Part shown: positions 8,356-16,957 of the stretch, one piece after another | Numbering within the stretch: position 1 is the stretch's first letter | Layout: each line of letters starts with the position of its first letter | From: Pseudomonadota bacterium | Lineage (GTDB): Bacteria > Myxococcota_A > UBA796 > SXON01 | Direction of reading: 5' to 3' | Length of the DNA stretch: 64,000 bases | NCBI GenBank assembly: GCA_030685065.1 | Contig: JAUXQH010000124.1 | Location: 1 to 64,000 of the forward strand | Notes under the pieces: generated by a model | Told to the model about the DNA's origin: nothing | The model's input: only the letters and a program-made list of their open reading frames with translations | The model's database searches: none | Made by a program: the position numbers and the translations under genes

Positions 8356-9351
8356 CTACAGCCCCACGCCCGCCGGGAGCACGATCCGCTGCGGAGACGA
8401 AGGCGGGCCGAGAAACCCGGTGCGGTCGAACGACGCGATGCGCCACCACAGGCCGACGCCGCGAAAAGGCAGGAACAAGGAATCCGGCTCCCAAGGCGGA
8501 GCGCCGACATCCTCCGCGAGGACGATCTCGGAGAAGTCCGCCGTGGTGGCGATCTCGAGTCGGTAGCCCAGCGCGCGGTCGACAGGGGACCACGCGAAGT
8601 CCGGACGGCGCATCGGTGACTTTTCGGAGGGGTACTCCGGGACGCCGGGAGCCAGCAGGGTGGACGCGGCCGCCGGAGCCTCTCCCTTCCGAACGCGCGT
8701 GCCGAATCCAGTCGCGAGGTCAACCCGTTTGCCAGCCCCCAACACCGCGACCGGACCGTCGAGCGCCTCGGTTCGGGCGGCGCCCTCCTCGACCGTGACG
8801 CGAAATCCGCCCGCATCGCTCGTGGTCACGCCGGCGTCCGTGCGCACGGTGACCGCACCCTTGCCTCCCGCGCCGGCGCGCACCGCCACGCTTCCTCGAC
8901 GCACCGAGACGACCGAGGCGTGATCCGTCGCGTGGGACCAGCTCGCGTCCAGCGTGAGGCAGGTCCCGCCGAGCAGCGTCACCTCGTCGTGATCGCGGGA
9001 GCTCGTGGCGGTCGCGAGCCGCAGGGTCGCGTAGCCGTCCGGCTCCGTACACACCAGCGTTCCGGACGGGAGCACGCGCGTCTGCACGAGGCGCACCGCG
9101 GCCGCACCCGGGAGCGTGGCCGTCGCGGGCCCCGAGACGGTGAGCACCACCGCCGCGGGCGTGTCCACGTCGTCCCCCGGGATGAGCAGCACGGTGCCGA
9201 TCGCGGGGGTCTGGCGGGGCTCGATCTGGTTGAGCGACCGGAGCGCCGCCACCGAAACTCCCTCGGCCTCCGCGACGTCAGCGAGCGTCTCTCCTTCCTG
9301 GAGCACGTGATGGTCGAGCGCGTGCGCGAGCCCAGCCAGGAGCAGCATCAT
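8356..9351 (-). CDS. LysM and FecR-domain envelope protein
   Basis: At 331 residues it opens with a short hydrophobic signal (MMLLLAGLAHA), then one LysM domain (about 14-58, HHVLQEGETLADVAEAEGVSV), which binds peptidoglycan. A FecR-type beta-rich domain follows (about 95-200, with the SVRRGSVAVRAG and TVRTDAGVTTSDAGGFRV strands). The C-terminus (about 245-331) resembles a fibronectin-like fold (PDFAWSPVDRALGYRLEIA). Such LysM-FecR proteins are common in Myxococcota envelopes. The start overlaps the stop of the upstream OmpA-like gene in a TGATG, so the two are translated together and probably act at the cell wall. Confidence 0.82.
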   Translation of the reverse strand: MMLLLAGLAHALDHHVLQEGETLADVAEAEGVSVAALRSLNQIEPRQTPAIGTVLLIPGDDVDTPAAVVLTVSGPATATLPGAAAVRLVQTRVLPSGTLVCTEPDGYATLRLATATSSRDHDEVTLLGGTCLTLDASWSHATDHASVVSVRRGSVAVRAGAGGKGAVTVRTDAGVTTSDAGGFRVTVEEGAARTEALDGPVAVLGAGKRVDLATGFGTRVRKGEAPAAASTLLAPGVPEYPSEKSPMRRPDFAWSPVDRALGYRLEIATTADFSEIVLAEDVGAPPWEPDSLFLPFRGVGLWWRIASFDRTGFLGPPSSPQRIVLPAGVGL

Positions 9352-10640
9352 CAGCGACGCTCCGAGGGGAGGGTCTCGACGCGGGCGGAGCGCTGCTCTT
9401 CGGGCGAAAGGTCCGCCGGGGTCCGCGAGGAGGCCAGCACCTTCACGTTTTCGAGGGAGACACCCGCCGCGAGCAACGCGGCGGCGAGGGCCTCGGCGCG
9501 CCCGCTCCCGAGGCGACGGTTCTCGCCGGCTTCGTCTGTCGCGTAGTACCCGACGACCCGCAGCTGGTGGCCGCCGACCGAAGCCGCGTACGCCTGGATG
9601 ACCGCCTCGGCCTCGGCCGGGAGGGCGCTCGAGCCGGGCGCGAAGCGGACGACGAGCGGCGTGGGCTCGGGCGCGCGGAGCCACAAGGCGTAGCCGCCCG
9701 CGACGACACCATCGAGGACCACCCGGCGCCCCCCACCCACCACCTCGACCTCGACGTGCCCCTCCGCCGCCCCGAACACGGCGGTGCCGTCCGGCGCGAT
9801 CGGGAAGGCCTTCGCGTCGATGAAGAGCTGGTCACCCGGCGAGGCGACCACCACCACCGATCCCGACGCGGGCGCCGCGCGGAGGGCGACGGACTGGGGC
9901 GGTCCGTCGCGGTCCAAGGTGACCTCCATGGGCAGGAAGCCCGGCGCGCGCACCTGCAGCACCATGGGCGCGGCGCCCGGCGCGAGCAGCTCGTCGAGCC
10001 GATCCGCCGGGATCCACTCGCACACCGGATGCGGCACCCAGATCAGCGCGTTCGGGGGATCCACCGTGAGCGACGGCGCCAGGGGCACGGTCGAGGGCGT
10101 TGGCTCGAGCGCCGAAACGGGTACGGGTACCGGCACGGGCACGGGTACGGGGGCCACCCTCGCCTCGCGGGCGCCTCCGCGCCAGGCCAGCCCCAGCCCC
10201 GCCACGACCGCGCCCGCGCCGCCGCCGCCGCCCTGCCAGGCGAGGGCCACCCGAAGGGCGGTGGTTTTCCGCAGCGGCACATCGTACGCGATGCCCACGC
10301 GAGCCAGGGGATGCGGGGCGTCGCTCCACCATCCACCGCCCGCCAGCCCCGTGAGGGCGAGCCCGCCACGCAGCGGCTCGCTCCCGAGGCGCAGCCGCAC
10401 CCCGACGAGCCCCGTCACCACGGGCGTGAGCGCGGCGTCCGCCCCGATCCCGAGATCGGCCTCGACGACGGCGCGGCCCAGCGGGATCCCGGCCGTCAAC
10501 CCGAACCCCGCCGCGGGCGCGCCCGACCCGACGCCGAGGCCCGCGCTCCCCTCGACGCGTGCGGCTACCGAGCTCCCGTCAAGCGCGGCCTCTTCCGCCC
10601 GCGCCGGAGCGGACAGGAGGGCGGCTGCTAAGAGGGGCAT
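9351..10640 (-). CDS. OmpA-family outer-membrane protein
   Basis: This 429-residue protein has a signal peptide (MPLLAAALLSAPARA), then a Gly-rich region up to about residue 160 with alternating polarity that could form a beta-barrel (LAGGGWWSDAPHPLARVGIAYD). A Pro-Val linker encoded by six hexanucleotide repeats follows, then PEGA-like beta segments. The last 95 residues look like an OmpA C-terminal peptidoglycan-binding domain (VVRFAPGSSALPAEAEAVIQ, LRVVGYYATDEAGENRRLGS, RAEALAAALLAAGV). I prefer the ATG at 10640 because it begins the signal peptide directly; a GTG 33 nt upstream is possible. It is translationally coupled to the LysM/FecR gene. Confidence 0.78.
   Translation of the reverse strand: MPLLAAALLSAPARAEEAALDGSSVAARVEGSAGLGVGSGAPAAGFGLTAGIPLGRAVVEADLGIGADAALTPVVTGLVGVRLRLGSEPLRGGLALTGLAGGGWWSDAPHPLARVGIAYDVPLRKTTALRVALAWQGGGGGAGAVVAGLGLAWRGGAREARVAPVPVPVPVPVPVSALEPTPSTVPLAPSLTVDPPNALIWVPHPVCEWIPADRLDELLAPGAAPMVLQVRAPGFLPMEVTLDRDGPPQSVALRAAPASGSVVVVASPGDQLFIDAKAFPIAPDGTAVFGAAEGHVEVEVVGGGRRVVLDGVVAGGYALWLRAPEPTPLVVRFAPGSSALPAEAEAVIQAYAASVGGHQLRVVGYYATDEAGENRRLGSGRAEALAAALLAAGVSLENVKVLASSRTPADLSPEEQRSARVETLPSERR
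10117..10152 (-). repeat. Six hexanucleotide repeats encoding a Pro-Val linker
   Basis: Six copies of a hexamer (ACGGGT with ACGGGC, ACCGGC and ACGGGG variants on the plus strand) run without gaps. Read on the coding minus strand they give PVPVPVPVPVPV, a stiff linker between the barrel-like and OmpA halves of the protein. Length change in units of six would preserve frame and alter linker length. Confidence 0.9.
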
Positions 10641-10724
10641 GAGGGTGGAGGTCAAGGGGTCGCCAAGCGACACGTAATAGCCCGCTGCACCTCGGCGCTC
10701 CGTGCAGCCGCTTCGCCGTGTGGA

Positions 10725-12383
10725 TCACTTGACGGGCACCACGCGGAACGGGACCACCCGACCGTTCTCCCCCGCCTCGAAGCGTCCCTCCATGGCTGGC
10801 TCGTCGGTCAGCCGCGCGGTGTAACGGCCGCTGTCCGGCCGCTGCGCCACATCGGTCAGCTCGACGATGTGGGTGTCGGGGTCGTACCGGCCCCGGACGT
10901 CGCTGGGGATGGCGTTCCCCTGGAACGTGACGGTCACGGTGCCGCTGAGCGAGTCGTTCTCTCCCTCGATCTCGAAGCGCACTTCCTTGCCGTTGAACGA
11001 GCCCTTCCAGGAGCCTGTCGGGCTCGCGACCGCGCCCCCCGGTACGGCGGCCGACGCCGGCGCCGCGCGCCGCTTCGAGGTGGGACGGGCGCCCTCCGCG
11101 GAGGTAGGTGCCGCGAGGAGAGCGCTGGTCTCGGGGTCGGCGAGGCCCTCGCCTCCGGGTGTCGGCGGGGCCGTCGCGTCGGTGTCGAGCCCTCCCAGGG
11201 GGACCCCGGTCTCGCCGCCCACCGCCGCAGCGGGCTCCAACGATGCGCCGCTGGTCGCGGACGCGAGCGAGGCCCTCTCGGCGGCGCGGGGGGCGATGAC
11301 GTACCACATCGCCCCCGCGCCGACGCCGGCGATCGCCAGGAACAGCCCCGTCAGGATCACGAGATCGGGCCACACCCGACGTCCGGAGAGCGCGGCGGGC
11401 CCGAGGCCGGCGGACTGCATCGTCGGGGCGGCCTTGGGGCCCTTTCGACGATCCTTGCCGCCGGGGTGCGGCATGATCGGGCCGGTGGGCTCCAGGGGGT
11501 CCGGCGGCGCCACCGGACCCGCGAGAGACGCGAGGACGCGGTCGCGGATGCCCGCCCACGCCGCCTCGTCCTTCGGGCTGGGGGCCGGGAGGGGGGTCAG
11601 CCGCGGCATCACCGCGAGCACCGCGGCCGCCATGTCCCGCGCGGTGGTGTACCGCTCCGAGGGGGCGAGGCGCGTGGCGCGCTGCAAGATGGGGCGGAGC
11701 GCCGCGGGCACGTCGTCCCACCGCGCCGACGCGGCCGAGGCGAGGAAAAGGTCGACCGGGGTGGCCCCCGTGAGGACCGAGTAGAGGGTGGCTCCGGTCG
11801 CGTACACGTCGGCGCCCACGCCGACCGTGCGCGCGTCGATGCGCTGCTCCGGGGGCATGTAGGTCATGGAGCCCATCGCGACCCCCACGCGGGTGTGGCG
11901 GGACTCCCGGCCGTCGGCGAGCAGCGCGATGCCGAAGTCCGCGAGCAGCGCCACGCCGTCGCGATCGAGGAGCACGTTCTGGGGCTTCACGTCGCGGTGG
12001 ATGACCCCGGCGTCGTGCGCCGCCGCGAGCGCCCCGAGCACCTGCAACGCGTAGCGGCACACAACCAGCGGGCAGAGTGGGCCCTCGGCATCCACGCGAT
12101 CCTGGAGCGTCCCGCCGTCGGCGAGCTCCATCACGAAGAAGTCGTGGCCCTCGTCCGTCCCCACGTCGTAGACGCGGAGGATGTTCGGATGCGTGACGCG
12201 CGCCATCGCGCGCGCCTCGGCCCGGAGCCGCGCGCGCTGCGCGTCGATGCCCTCCCCCTCGCCACGGAGCACCTTGACGGCGCGCTCGACGCCAAGCGTG
12301 GCGTCCATCGCGCGATACACGGTCGACGTCCCACCGGTCCCGAGCACGTCGCCCAGGAGATAACGACCCGCGAGCTCAGGCAC
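10725..12383 (-). CDS. Transmembrane Hanks-type Ser/Thr protein kinase
   Basis: A 552-residue receptor-like kinase with a complete set of kinase motifs: glycine loop LGTGGTSTVY (14-23), Lys37 in AVKVL, helix-C Glu56, HRDVKPQN (129-136), DFG (149-151), and PPEQ for the APE motif. A Pro-rich juxtamembrane stretch leads to one transmembrane helix (about 339-364). The outside part has a low-complexity Ala/Pro/Thr linker and a C-terminal beta-rich domain (about 460-552) that may bind a ligand. The kinase is intracellular and the sensor periplasmic. It lies 71 nt downstream of the FHA-winged-helix gene, a likely phospho-dependent partner. Confidence 0.94.
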   Translation of the reverse strand: MPELAGRYLLGDVLGTGGTSTVYRAMDATLGVERAVKVLRGEGEGIDAQRARLRAEARAMARVTHPNILRVYDVGTDEGHDFFVMELADGGTLQDRVDAEGPLCPLVVCRYALQVLGALAAAHDAGVIHRDVKPQNVLLDRDGVALLADFGIALLADGRESRHTRVGVAMGSMTYMPPEQRIDARTVGVGADVYATGATLYSVLTGATPVDLFLASAASARWDDVPAALRPILQRATRLAPSERYTTARDMAAAVLAVMPRLTPLPAPSPKDEAAWAGIRDRVLASLAGPVAPPDPLEPTGPIMPHPGGKDRRKGPKAAPTMQSAGLGPAALSGRRVWPDLVILTGLFLAIAGVGAGAMWYVIAPRAAERASLASATSGASLEPAAAVGGETGVPLGGLDTDATAPPTPGGEGLADPETSALLAAPTSAEGARPTSKRRAAPASAAVPGGAVASPTGSWKGSFNGKEVRFEIEGENDSLSGTVTVTFQGNAIPSDVRGRYDPDTHIVELTDVAQRPDSGRYTARLTDEPAMEGRFEAGENGRVVPFRVVPVK

Positions 12384-12454
12384 GCTGCTCCACTATCTCG
12401 CCGGCGCAAGCGCAGGGCCCCCGGGAACGCCTCCGGCGCGCCGGGGTGCGGGCA

Positions 12455-13411
12455 TCACCGAATCGCGACCTCGGTCACCCGGATCCGGACGAAGCGCTGC
12501 TTCTTCTCGATGAACCAGGGATCGAAGCCCGCTACCCGCAGCTCGGCGCGCAGCCGGTGAAGCAGGACGTTCAGCTTGTTCTCGTCTCCGTGCCGGCCCC
12601 ACACGCCGGTCATCACCTCGTCGTCCGGGCACCACCCGCGCTCCTCGGGCGGTACGCCCCGCAGGCGATCCTCCTCGAAGCGGCGCCCGAGCAGGAACAG
12701 GATCACCGCGCGGTTGCCGCTGTCGATCTTGTGCATGCGACGCGAAGGGATGTCCTCGAGGGTGGCCTCGGCGCCGAATTGGCCCTCCAGCGTGGCCGTC
12801 ATGCGGTACGGATACCGCTCCCCCGCGGGCACCTCGGTGGCGGACTGGGCGTCCTCGACCTCGGAGACGCGAAACGCGCGGTCGCCCACGGAGAACTCGA
12901 CCCCGAGCGCGAGGGGGCCCTCGTCTTCGTCCGTGCCGAGACGGACCTCGCCGTCGGAGTGGATGATCAGCGTCGCGGCGCGCTCCGGGCCGTCGGGAAG
13001 CCGCAGGTCCGCGTCGGCGCCGGAGCCGATCGAGAAGCGGTCATGAGAGAGCGGAAACCGTGTTCCCGCGCGCAGATCCTCGAGGACGCGCCCCCGGAGC
13101 CGCGGAGAAACGTCGCCCGCGTCCGCCCGCACCTGCAGCACGCACGTGGTGCCGAGCCGGATGCGGTCCCCGTTCTGGACGGCCGAGACGCTGCGGATGC
13201 GGCGCTCGTTGACGAACGTCCCGTTTGTGGACGCGAGATCCTTGATCCAGACCGTCGACCCCTCCTTCCAGGCCATCAAGTGATGGCCGGAGACGGTGGT
13301 GTCCGACACGACGAGCTCGTTTCCCGGGGCGCGCCCGACATGGATGGCGACCTCGCCCACGTTGACGGCGTGGACCGTTTCACCCGCACGAAGCAGCAAG
13401 AGTTCGACCAA
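12455..13411 (-). CDS. FHA domain protein with C-terminal winged-helix DNA-binding domain
   Basis: In this 318-residue protein an FHA phosphothreonine-binding domain occupies about residues 5-95 (HVGRAPGNELVVSDTTVSGHH, then STNGTFVNERRI and GDRIRLG). The Arg normally after the phosphate-contacting Ser is Gly here (Ser41-Gly42). A second, weaker FHA-like beta segment spans about 110-190. The end (about 225-318) resembles an OmpR-type winged helix (HKIDSGNRAVILFLLGRRF, NKLNVLLHRLRAELRVAGFD, FIEKKQRFVRI). This suggests a transcription regulator gated by kinase phosphorylation. The neighbouring kinase gene is the obvious candidate partner. Target genes are unknown. Confidence 0.83.
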   Translation of the reverse strand: MVELLLLRAGETVHAVNVGEVAIHVGRAPGNELVVSDTTVSGHHLMAWKEGSTVWIKDLASTNGTFVNERRIRSVSAVQNGDRIRLGTTCVLQVRADAGDVSPRLRGRVLEDLRAGTRFPLSHDRFSIGSGADADLRLPDGPERAATLIIHSDGEVRLGTDEDEGPLALGVEFSVGDRAFRVSEVEDAQSATEVPAGERYPYRMTATLEGQFGAEATLEDIPSRRMHKIDSGNRAVILFLLGRRFEEDRLRGVPPEERGWCPDDEVMTGVWGRHGDENKLNVLLHRLRAELRVAGFDPWFIEKKQRFVRIRVTEVAIR

Positions 13412-13473
13412 CCAGGACCTCCACTACACGCTCCCTCGCCCTCGAAAACCAGAGGGCACCGGGTCGTGTGGTC

Positions 13474-14658
13474 TTAGGGTAACGCTTCTGGGTGCGCCTT
13501 CCGGTACCGCGCGAACGTCATTCGTACGACCTCCTCCCGATCCTGTTCGAGCAAGGGCTCGATCTCCGCGAACCGCCGATCGTCGAGCGTGTACTGGAAT
13601 CCGGTGACGTATCGGCGCACGAGGTCGGCCACCACGGGATCCACGCTGGCGGCGATGTCTCCGGCGTGCAGCAGCAGGACCAGCCCGTGGCCGGGCTCAT
13701 CCGCGCCGGCCGGCGCCTCGCAGAGCAGCCGGCCAGCGAGCTGGAGCGCCCGCGCTTCTCCGGCGGCGTCGACCGCGATCCGGGCAAGGCGGGCCACCTC
13801 ACCGAGCGCCGCGACGGCCGCGCCCATCCGGCCCGACTCGGCGAACGCACGAGACAGGTCCTCGAGCCCTTCGGCCTCGCCCCCGATGTCGGCCCCCTGG
13901 CGAGCGAGCACGATCGCGTGGCGCAGCGTGTCCGGCCGCTCGAGCGGGGGCAGCAGCGCGGCCTCTCGCCGCAGGACCGCGCCCACCCCGCCGAGGTCAC
14001 CGGCGGCCTCGAACCGGCGGCGCGCCTCCGAGAGGCGGGCTCGCGCGGCGCCGACATCCCCGCGCCCCGCCAACACGTCGGCCTCGACCAGGGCCGTGGT
14101 GCCCTCTCCCGGGCCGGTGAGCGCCGCGGCGGCGTCCGGCGCCCCTCCCCTCGTGTGGAGCGCGGCGAGCTCTCGCTCCAGCGAGAGGCGCCGATGGGGA
14201 TCGGCGTCGCGCACGAGGGCTTCGAGCACCTGCACCGCGAGCCCGATGCCGCCCATGTCCTCGCGCGGGAACAAGTCGCGGGACTGCAGCCGGAACGCGT
14301 CGAGCACGAGCGGCGCGAGCCGAGCGCCGCAGCCGCGAGTGGGCGCGAGGGCATCGAGCCGCGCGGCGACCGCGACGATCGCGGGCTCCTCGCGGTCGAG
14401 CAAGGCCGCGAAGCCCGCGCGGTCGGCGAGCACCGCGCGCTGCGCGTCGATGGGATCGACCCGCTCGGGCATCTGGAGCACCGCGGTCGCCGCGGCCCGG
14501 CGAAGGCCGTTGGCGAGGGCGATGTCGAGCTGCGCGGCCTCGCGAAAGGCCCCGCGCAGCACCGACGTGGCGCGAGCACCGCCCCCCGGGGTTGTCGCGC
14601 CGCCCGGCGCGAGCGCTGCGAACCATCCCACGAGGACGAGGTCATCCCGCACGGTCAT
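13474..14658 (-). CDS. Hypothetical TPR-like helical-repeat protein
   Basis: A 394-residue, mostly helical protein with no signal peptide. Repeated helix pairs such as LVEADVLAGRGDVGAARARL, RFEAAGDLGGVGAVLRREAA and AEGLEDLSRAFAESGRMGAA are TPR-like, indicating a protein-interaction scaffold. The family is not recognised. It lies upstream of the FHA regulator and kinase on the same strand, 62 nt from the FHA start, and so may take part in the same phospho-signalling module. Confidence 0.68.
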   Translation of the reverse strand: MTVRDDLVLVGWFAALAPGGATTPGGGARATSVLRGAFREAAQLDIALANGLRRAAATAVLQMPERVDPIDAQRAVLADRAGFAALLDREEPAIVAVAARLDALAPTRGCGARLAPLVLDAFRLQSRDLFPREDMGGIGLAVQVLEALVRDADPHRRLSLERELAALHTRGGAPDAAAALTGPGEGTTALVEADVLAGRGDVGAARARLSEARRRFEAAGDLGGVGAVLRREAALLPPLERPDTLRHAIVLARQGADIGGEAEGLEDLSRAFAESGRMGAAVAALGEVARLARIAVDAAGEARALQLAGRLLCEAPAGADEPGHGLVLLLHAGDIAASVDPVVADLVRRYVTGFQYTLDDRRFAEIEPLLEQDREEVVRMTFARYRKAHPEALP

Positions 14659-14679
14659 CCGTTTCCTCGACGCGGAGCC

Positions 14680-15195
14680 CTAATAATCAGCCCGCACCGG
14701 GAGCATGAGGATGCCGTCCTTGAACCGGGGCCCCGCCACGATGAACGTGCCCCCGCGGTTGATGCTGACGGTCGTGTCGAGCAGCTTGCCGTCGTCGCTC
14801 GTCATCTCGACGCGAACGCGCGCGCGCGTGTCGTCCCGCGAGATCAACGTGACCTTCAAGCGTCGGTTCCCCTCGATCGGAAAGCTGTGGTCCTCGCCCA
14901 CGGACACGTCGGCGTCCTGCGTGGAGAGGAGCCGGTACCCCTTGTACTTGAAGTAGCGGAAGGAAGACGCGAGCGCCGAGAGCCGGGGGTCGATGCCGCT
15001 CTCGGAGTCCGTGGCGTGGACGACGGAGATCTGGACGTCGACGCGGCTGGCCGCGGCGGTGCCGGACGGCTTGGGCGCTGCGGGGGCGGCGGGGGCGGCG
15101 GTGCCCGAGGGCGCGGGCCGTCCCTGAGCCGTGGCCGTGTCCACGACGAACGCCACGATCAGCGAGATCACCGCCGGGAGCAGCACGCGAAACAT
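14680..15195 (-). CDS. Secreted hypothetical protein coupled to the sigma/anti-sigma genes
   Basis: This 171-residue protein has a Sec signal peptide (MFRVLLPAVISLIVAFVVDTATA) and an Ala-Pro spacer (about 27-48). A compact beta-rich domain follows (about 50-171) with DVQISVVHATDS, YFKYKGYRLLSTQDADVSVG and RRLKVTLISRDDTRARVRVE. It most likely resides in the periplasm. I do not recognise the family. Its start overlaps the stop of the anti-sigma factor in a TGATG, making it the third gene of the sigma operon, which hints that it modulates or is sensed by the anti-sigma factor. Confidence 0.72.
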   Translation of the reverse strand: MFRVLLPAVISLIVAFVVDTATAQGRPAPSGTAAPAAPAAPKPSGTAAASRVDVQISVVHATDSESGIDPRLSALASSFRYFKYKGYRLLSTQDADVSVGEDHSFPIEGNRRLKVTLISRDDTRARVRVEMTSDDGKLLDTTVSINRGGTFIVAGPRFKDGILMLPVRADY

Positions 15196-16253
15196 CAGAG
15201 CGGTACTCCGGAGCCCATTCCGGAGCCCTCCCCGGGGCCATGGGATGGGTCGTCGACGAGGATGAAGGTGGGGCCGCCCGCCTCGAACTGCATCACCTGT
15301 ACCACCACGTCCGGCGGCGCGGTGATCTCTTCCACACGAGCGTCGTTGATTGTCGCAACGCGCAGGTCGGGCGAGCTCGGGGTGGCCGCCGCCGGCCGCC
15401 CGTCGGAGGGCGCGAGGCTCGGAGACATCTGCGGCGACATCGGCAGCACCGCGAACAGCAGCGCCGCCGCCATCGCGAAGCCGAGGAGCGGGCCGCCGAG
15501 CGAAGCCCAGCGCGGCATCCGCACGCCCACGGGCCCGACGGCGCCCATCACGGCGCCGGCCACGTCGATGGGGGGGATGGCGGCGAACGCCTCCCGAAGG
15601 GGCGCCGCGATGGCGTCCCATCCATGGACCGCGTCGCGCTCGGCGCCGATGGCATCGGCCACGCCGGGCCAGACGTCCGCGCCCCGGTGGGTCGCGCCAC
15701 GGAGACCCTCTCCCAGGCGAGCGAACGTCGCGAGCTGGTCACGCGCGCCGGACTCGCGCAGCAGCCGGGCGGCGACGCCCGCGGTGCGGTCGGAGGGCAG
15801 CTCCCCGTCGAAGTACGCGGAGAGCTCGGCGTCGGGGTCGATGCCGCACATGACCGGATCGGCGATGTCGATCGGGGGCGCGCGCACCGCGTCACGGACG
15901 GAGGCCGCGATGGGCGCCCACTCCGCTTCCTGGGAGATGCCGGACATCACGAGGTCCGCGATGTCGATCGCCGGGGCGCGCAGGGCCGCCGCGAACGAGG
16001 GCGCGGTGCCGGCCCAGGCCGCTTCGGCCGCGATCGCGGCCATCACATCCCCCGCGAGGTCGACCGTCGGGGCGGCGGGGGAGCGTAGGGTCGAGGAACC
16101 CAACGTCGAGGCGAGGTCGGCGCGCAGGGGCGCCCACGCCGCGTCCGCGTCGAGGACCAACGCGAGCTCGGCGCGCTCGGCGTCGGTGGCGTCACCCTCG
16201 GAGGCCCGGGTGAGGAGCGCCTCGAGGCGTTCGGGTAGGCGAGGGTCCATCAC
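15195..16253 (-). CDS. Anti-sigma factor with four internal repeats
   Basis: A 352-residue single-pass membrane protein. The core DAELSAYFDGELPSDRTAGVAARLL (from 141) is the typical N-terminal motif of anti-sigma factors; no Zn-binding HxxxCxxC is present. Around it are four ~32-residue repeats (about 40-78, 79-110, 111-142 and 211-241), each shaped like W-A-x-I/L-A-A ... P-x-I-D-I-A-D-x-V-M-x-x-I. A transmembrane helix spans about 253-272, followed by a periplasmic tail of 80 residues. It lies directly downstream of the ECF sigma gene and should hold that sigma factor at the membrane. Confidence 0.8.
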   Translation of the reverse strand: MMDPRLPERLEALLTRASEGDATDAERAELALVLDADAAWAPLRADLASTLGSSTLRSPAAPTVDLAGDVMAAIAAEAAWAGTAPSFAAALRAPAIDIADLVMSGISQEAEWAPIAASVRDAVRAPPIDIADPVMCGIDPDAELSAYFDGELPSDRTAGVAARLLRESGARDQLATFARLGEGLRGATHRGADVWPGVADAIGAERDAVHGWDAIAAPLREAFAAIPPIDVAGAVMGAVGPVGVRMPRWASLGGPLLGFAMAAALLFAVLPMSPQMSPSLAPSDGRPAAATPSSPDLRVATINDARVEEITAPPDVVVQVMQFEAGGPTFILVDDPSHGPGEGSGMGSGVPL

Positions 16254-16291
16254 CGTTGGAACGTCCGTCCGATGGGTCCATTCACCGGCAT

Positions 16292-16879
16292 CTACATCTC
16301 GCCGGGCGAATGTTGGAGGAGCCCTTGGAGCCGCTTTCGGGCGTAGAAGAGCCGGCTCATGACGGTGCCCTCGGGGATCCCCATGGCCTCGGCGATCTCC
16401 TTGTAGGACATCCCCTCGACCTCGCGGAGGAGGATGACCTCGCGCTGATCCTCGGAGAGCTCGTCGAGCGCCGCGAAGATGCGCTCGTGCAGCTCCTTGC
16501 GCTGGAGCGCCCGCTGGGGGGACTCGCTCTGGTGCATGTCGAGGATGGTGCCATCCTCATCGCGGCTGGCCACCGCCTCGTCGAAGGCGGTGGTCTTCCG
16601 GCGGCGGTTTTTCCGGCAGTGGTCGATCGCGAGGTTCATCGCGATGCGGTAGAGCCAGGTGTAGAAGCTCGACTCGATGCGGAAAGACGAGAGGTTCTGG
16701 TAGGCCTTGATGAAGGCGTTCTGGGTGATGTCCCGCGCCTCCTCCGCGTCCCGGATCATCCCGTAGACCATCGCGTGGATGCGGGACTGGTAGCGCTCGA
16801 CGAGCGGCCGGTAGGCGCTGCTGTCGCCCTCGCGAACGCGGAGCACCAGGTCGGAGTCGGGCAGATCGTGGGGGAGCAT
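16292..16879 (-). CDS. ECF (RpoE-type) RNA polymerase sigma factor
   Basis: A 195-residue group 4 sigma factor. Region 2 (about 10-95) includes RDITQNAFIKAYQNLSSFR and FYTWLYRIAMNLAIDHCRK; region 4 (about 130-185) includes LSEDQREVILLREVEGMSY, KEIAEAMGIPEGTVMSRL and FYARKRL. It has no C-terminal extension. It heads a minus-strand operon with the repeat-bearing anti-sigma factor (38 nt downstream) and a secreted protein. A TAGGGT hexamer lies 9 nt before the ATG with no Shine-Dalgarno, so the mRNA may be leaderless. Confidence 0.95.
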   Translation of the reverse strand: MLPHDLPDSDLVLRVREGDSSAYRPLVERYQSRIHAMVYGMIRDAEEARDITQNAFIKAYQNLSSFRIESSFYTWLYRIAMNLAIDHCRKNRRRKTTAFDEAVASRDEDGTILDMHQSESPQRALQRKELHERIFAALDELSEDQREVILLREVEGMSYKEIAEAMGIPEGTVMSRLFYARKRLQGLLQHSPGEM

Positions 16880-16888
16880 CGCCGGGGC

Positions 16889-16896
16889 ACCCTATC
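16889..16896 (-). promoter_or_regulatory. Candidate -10 element of the ECF sigma operon
   Basis: The minus strand reads GATAGGGT, ending 9 nt before the ATG of the sigma factor gene. A transcript from here would begin at or within a few bases of the start codon. No -35 with good match was identified, and the sigma factor could autoregulate through a different motif. Confidence 0.35.
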
Positions 16897-16957
16897 CAAT
16901 CGCACGGTCGCGTGCAGGCATGCTCGTGCACACGACGCCCCGGCCCCCGGAGCGCCG

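Noticed and set aside
10117-10152. Short tandem array as a CRISPR-like or phase-variation locus
   Set aside because: Six-base units without spacers, in frame within a coding linker; unit length cannot cause frameshifts.
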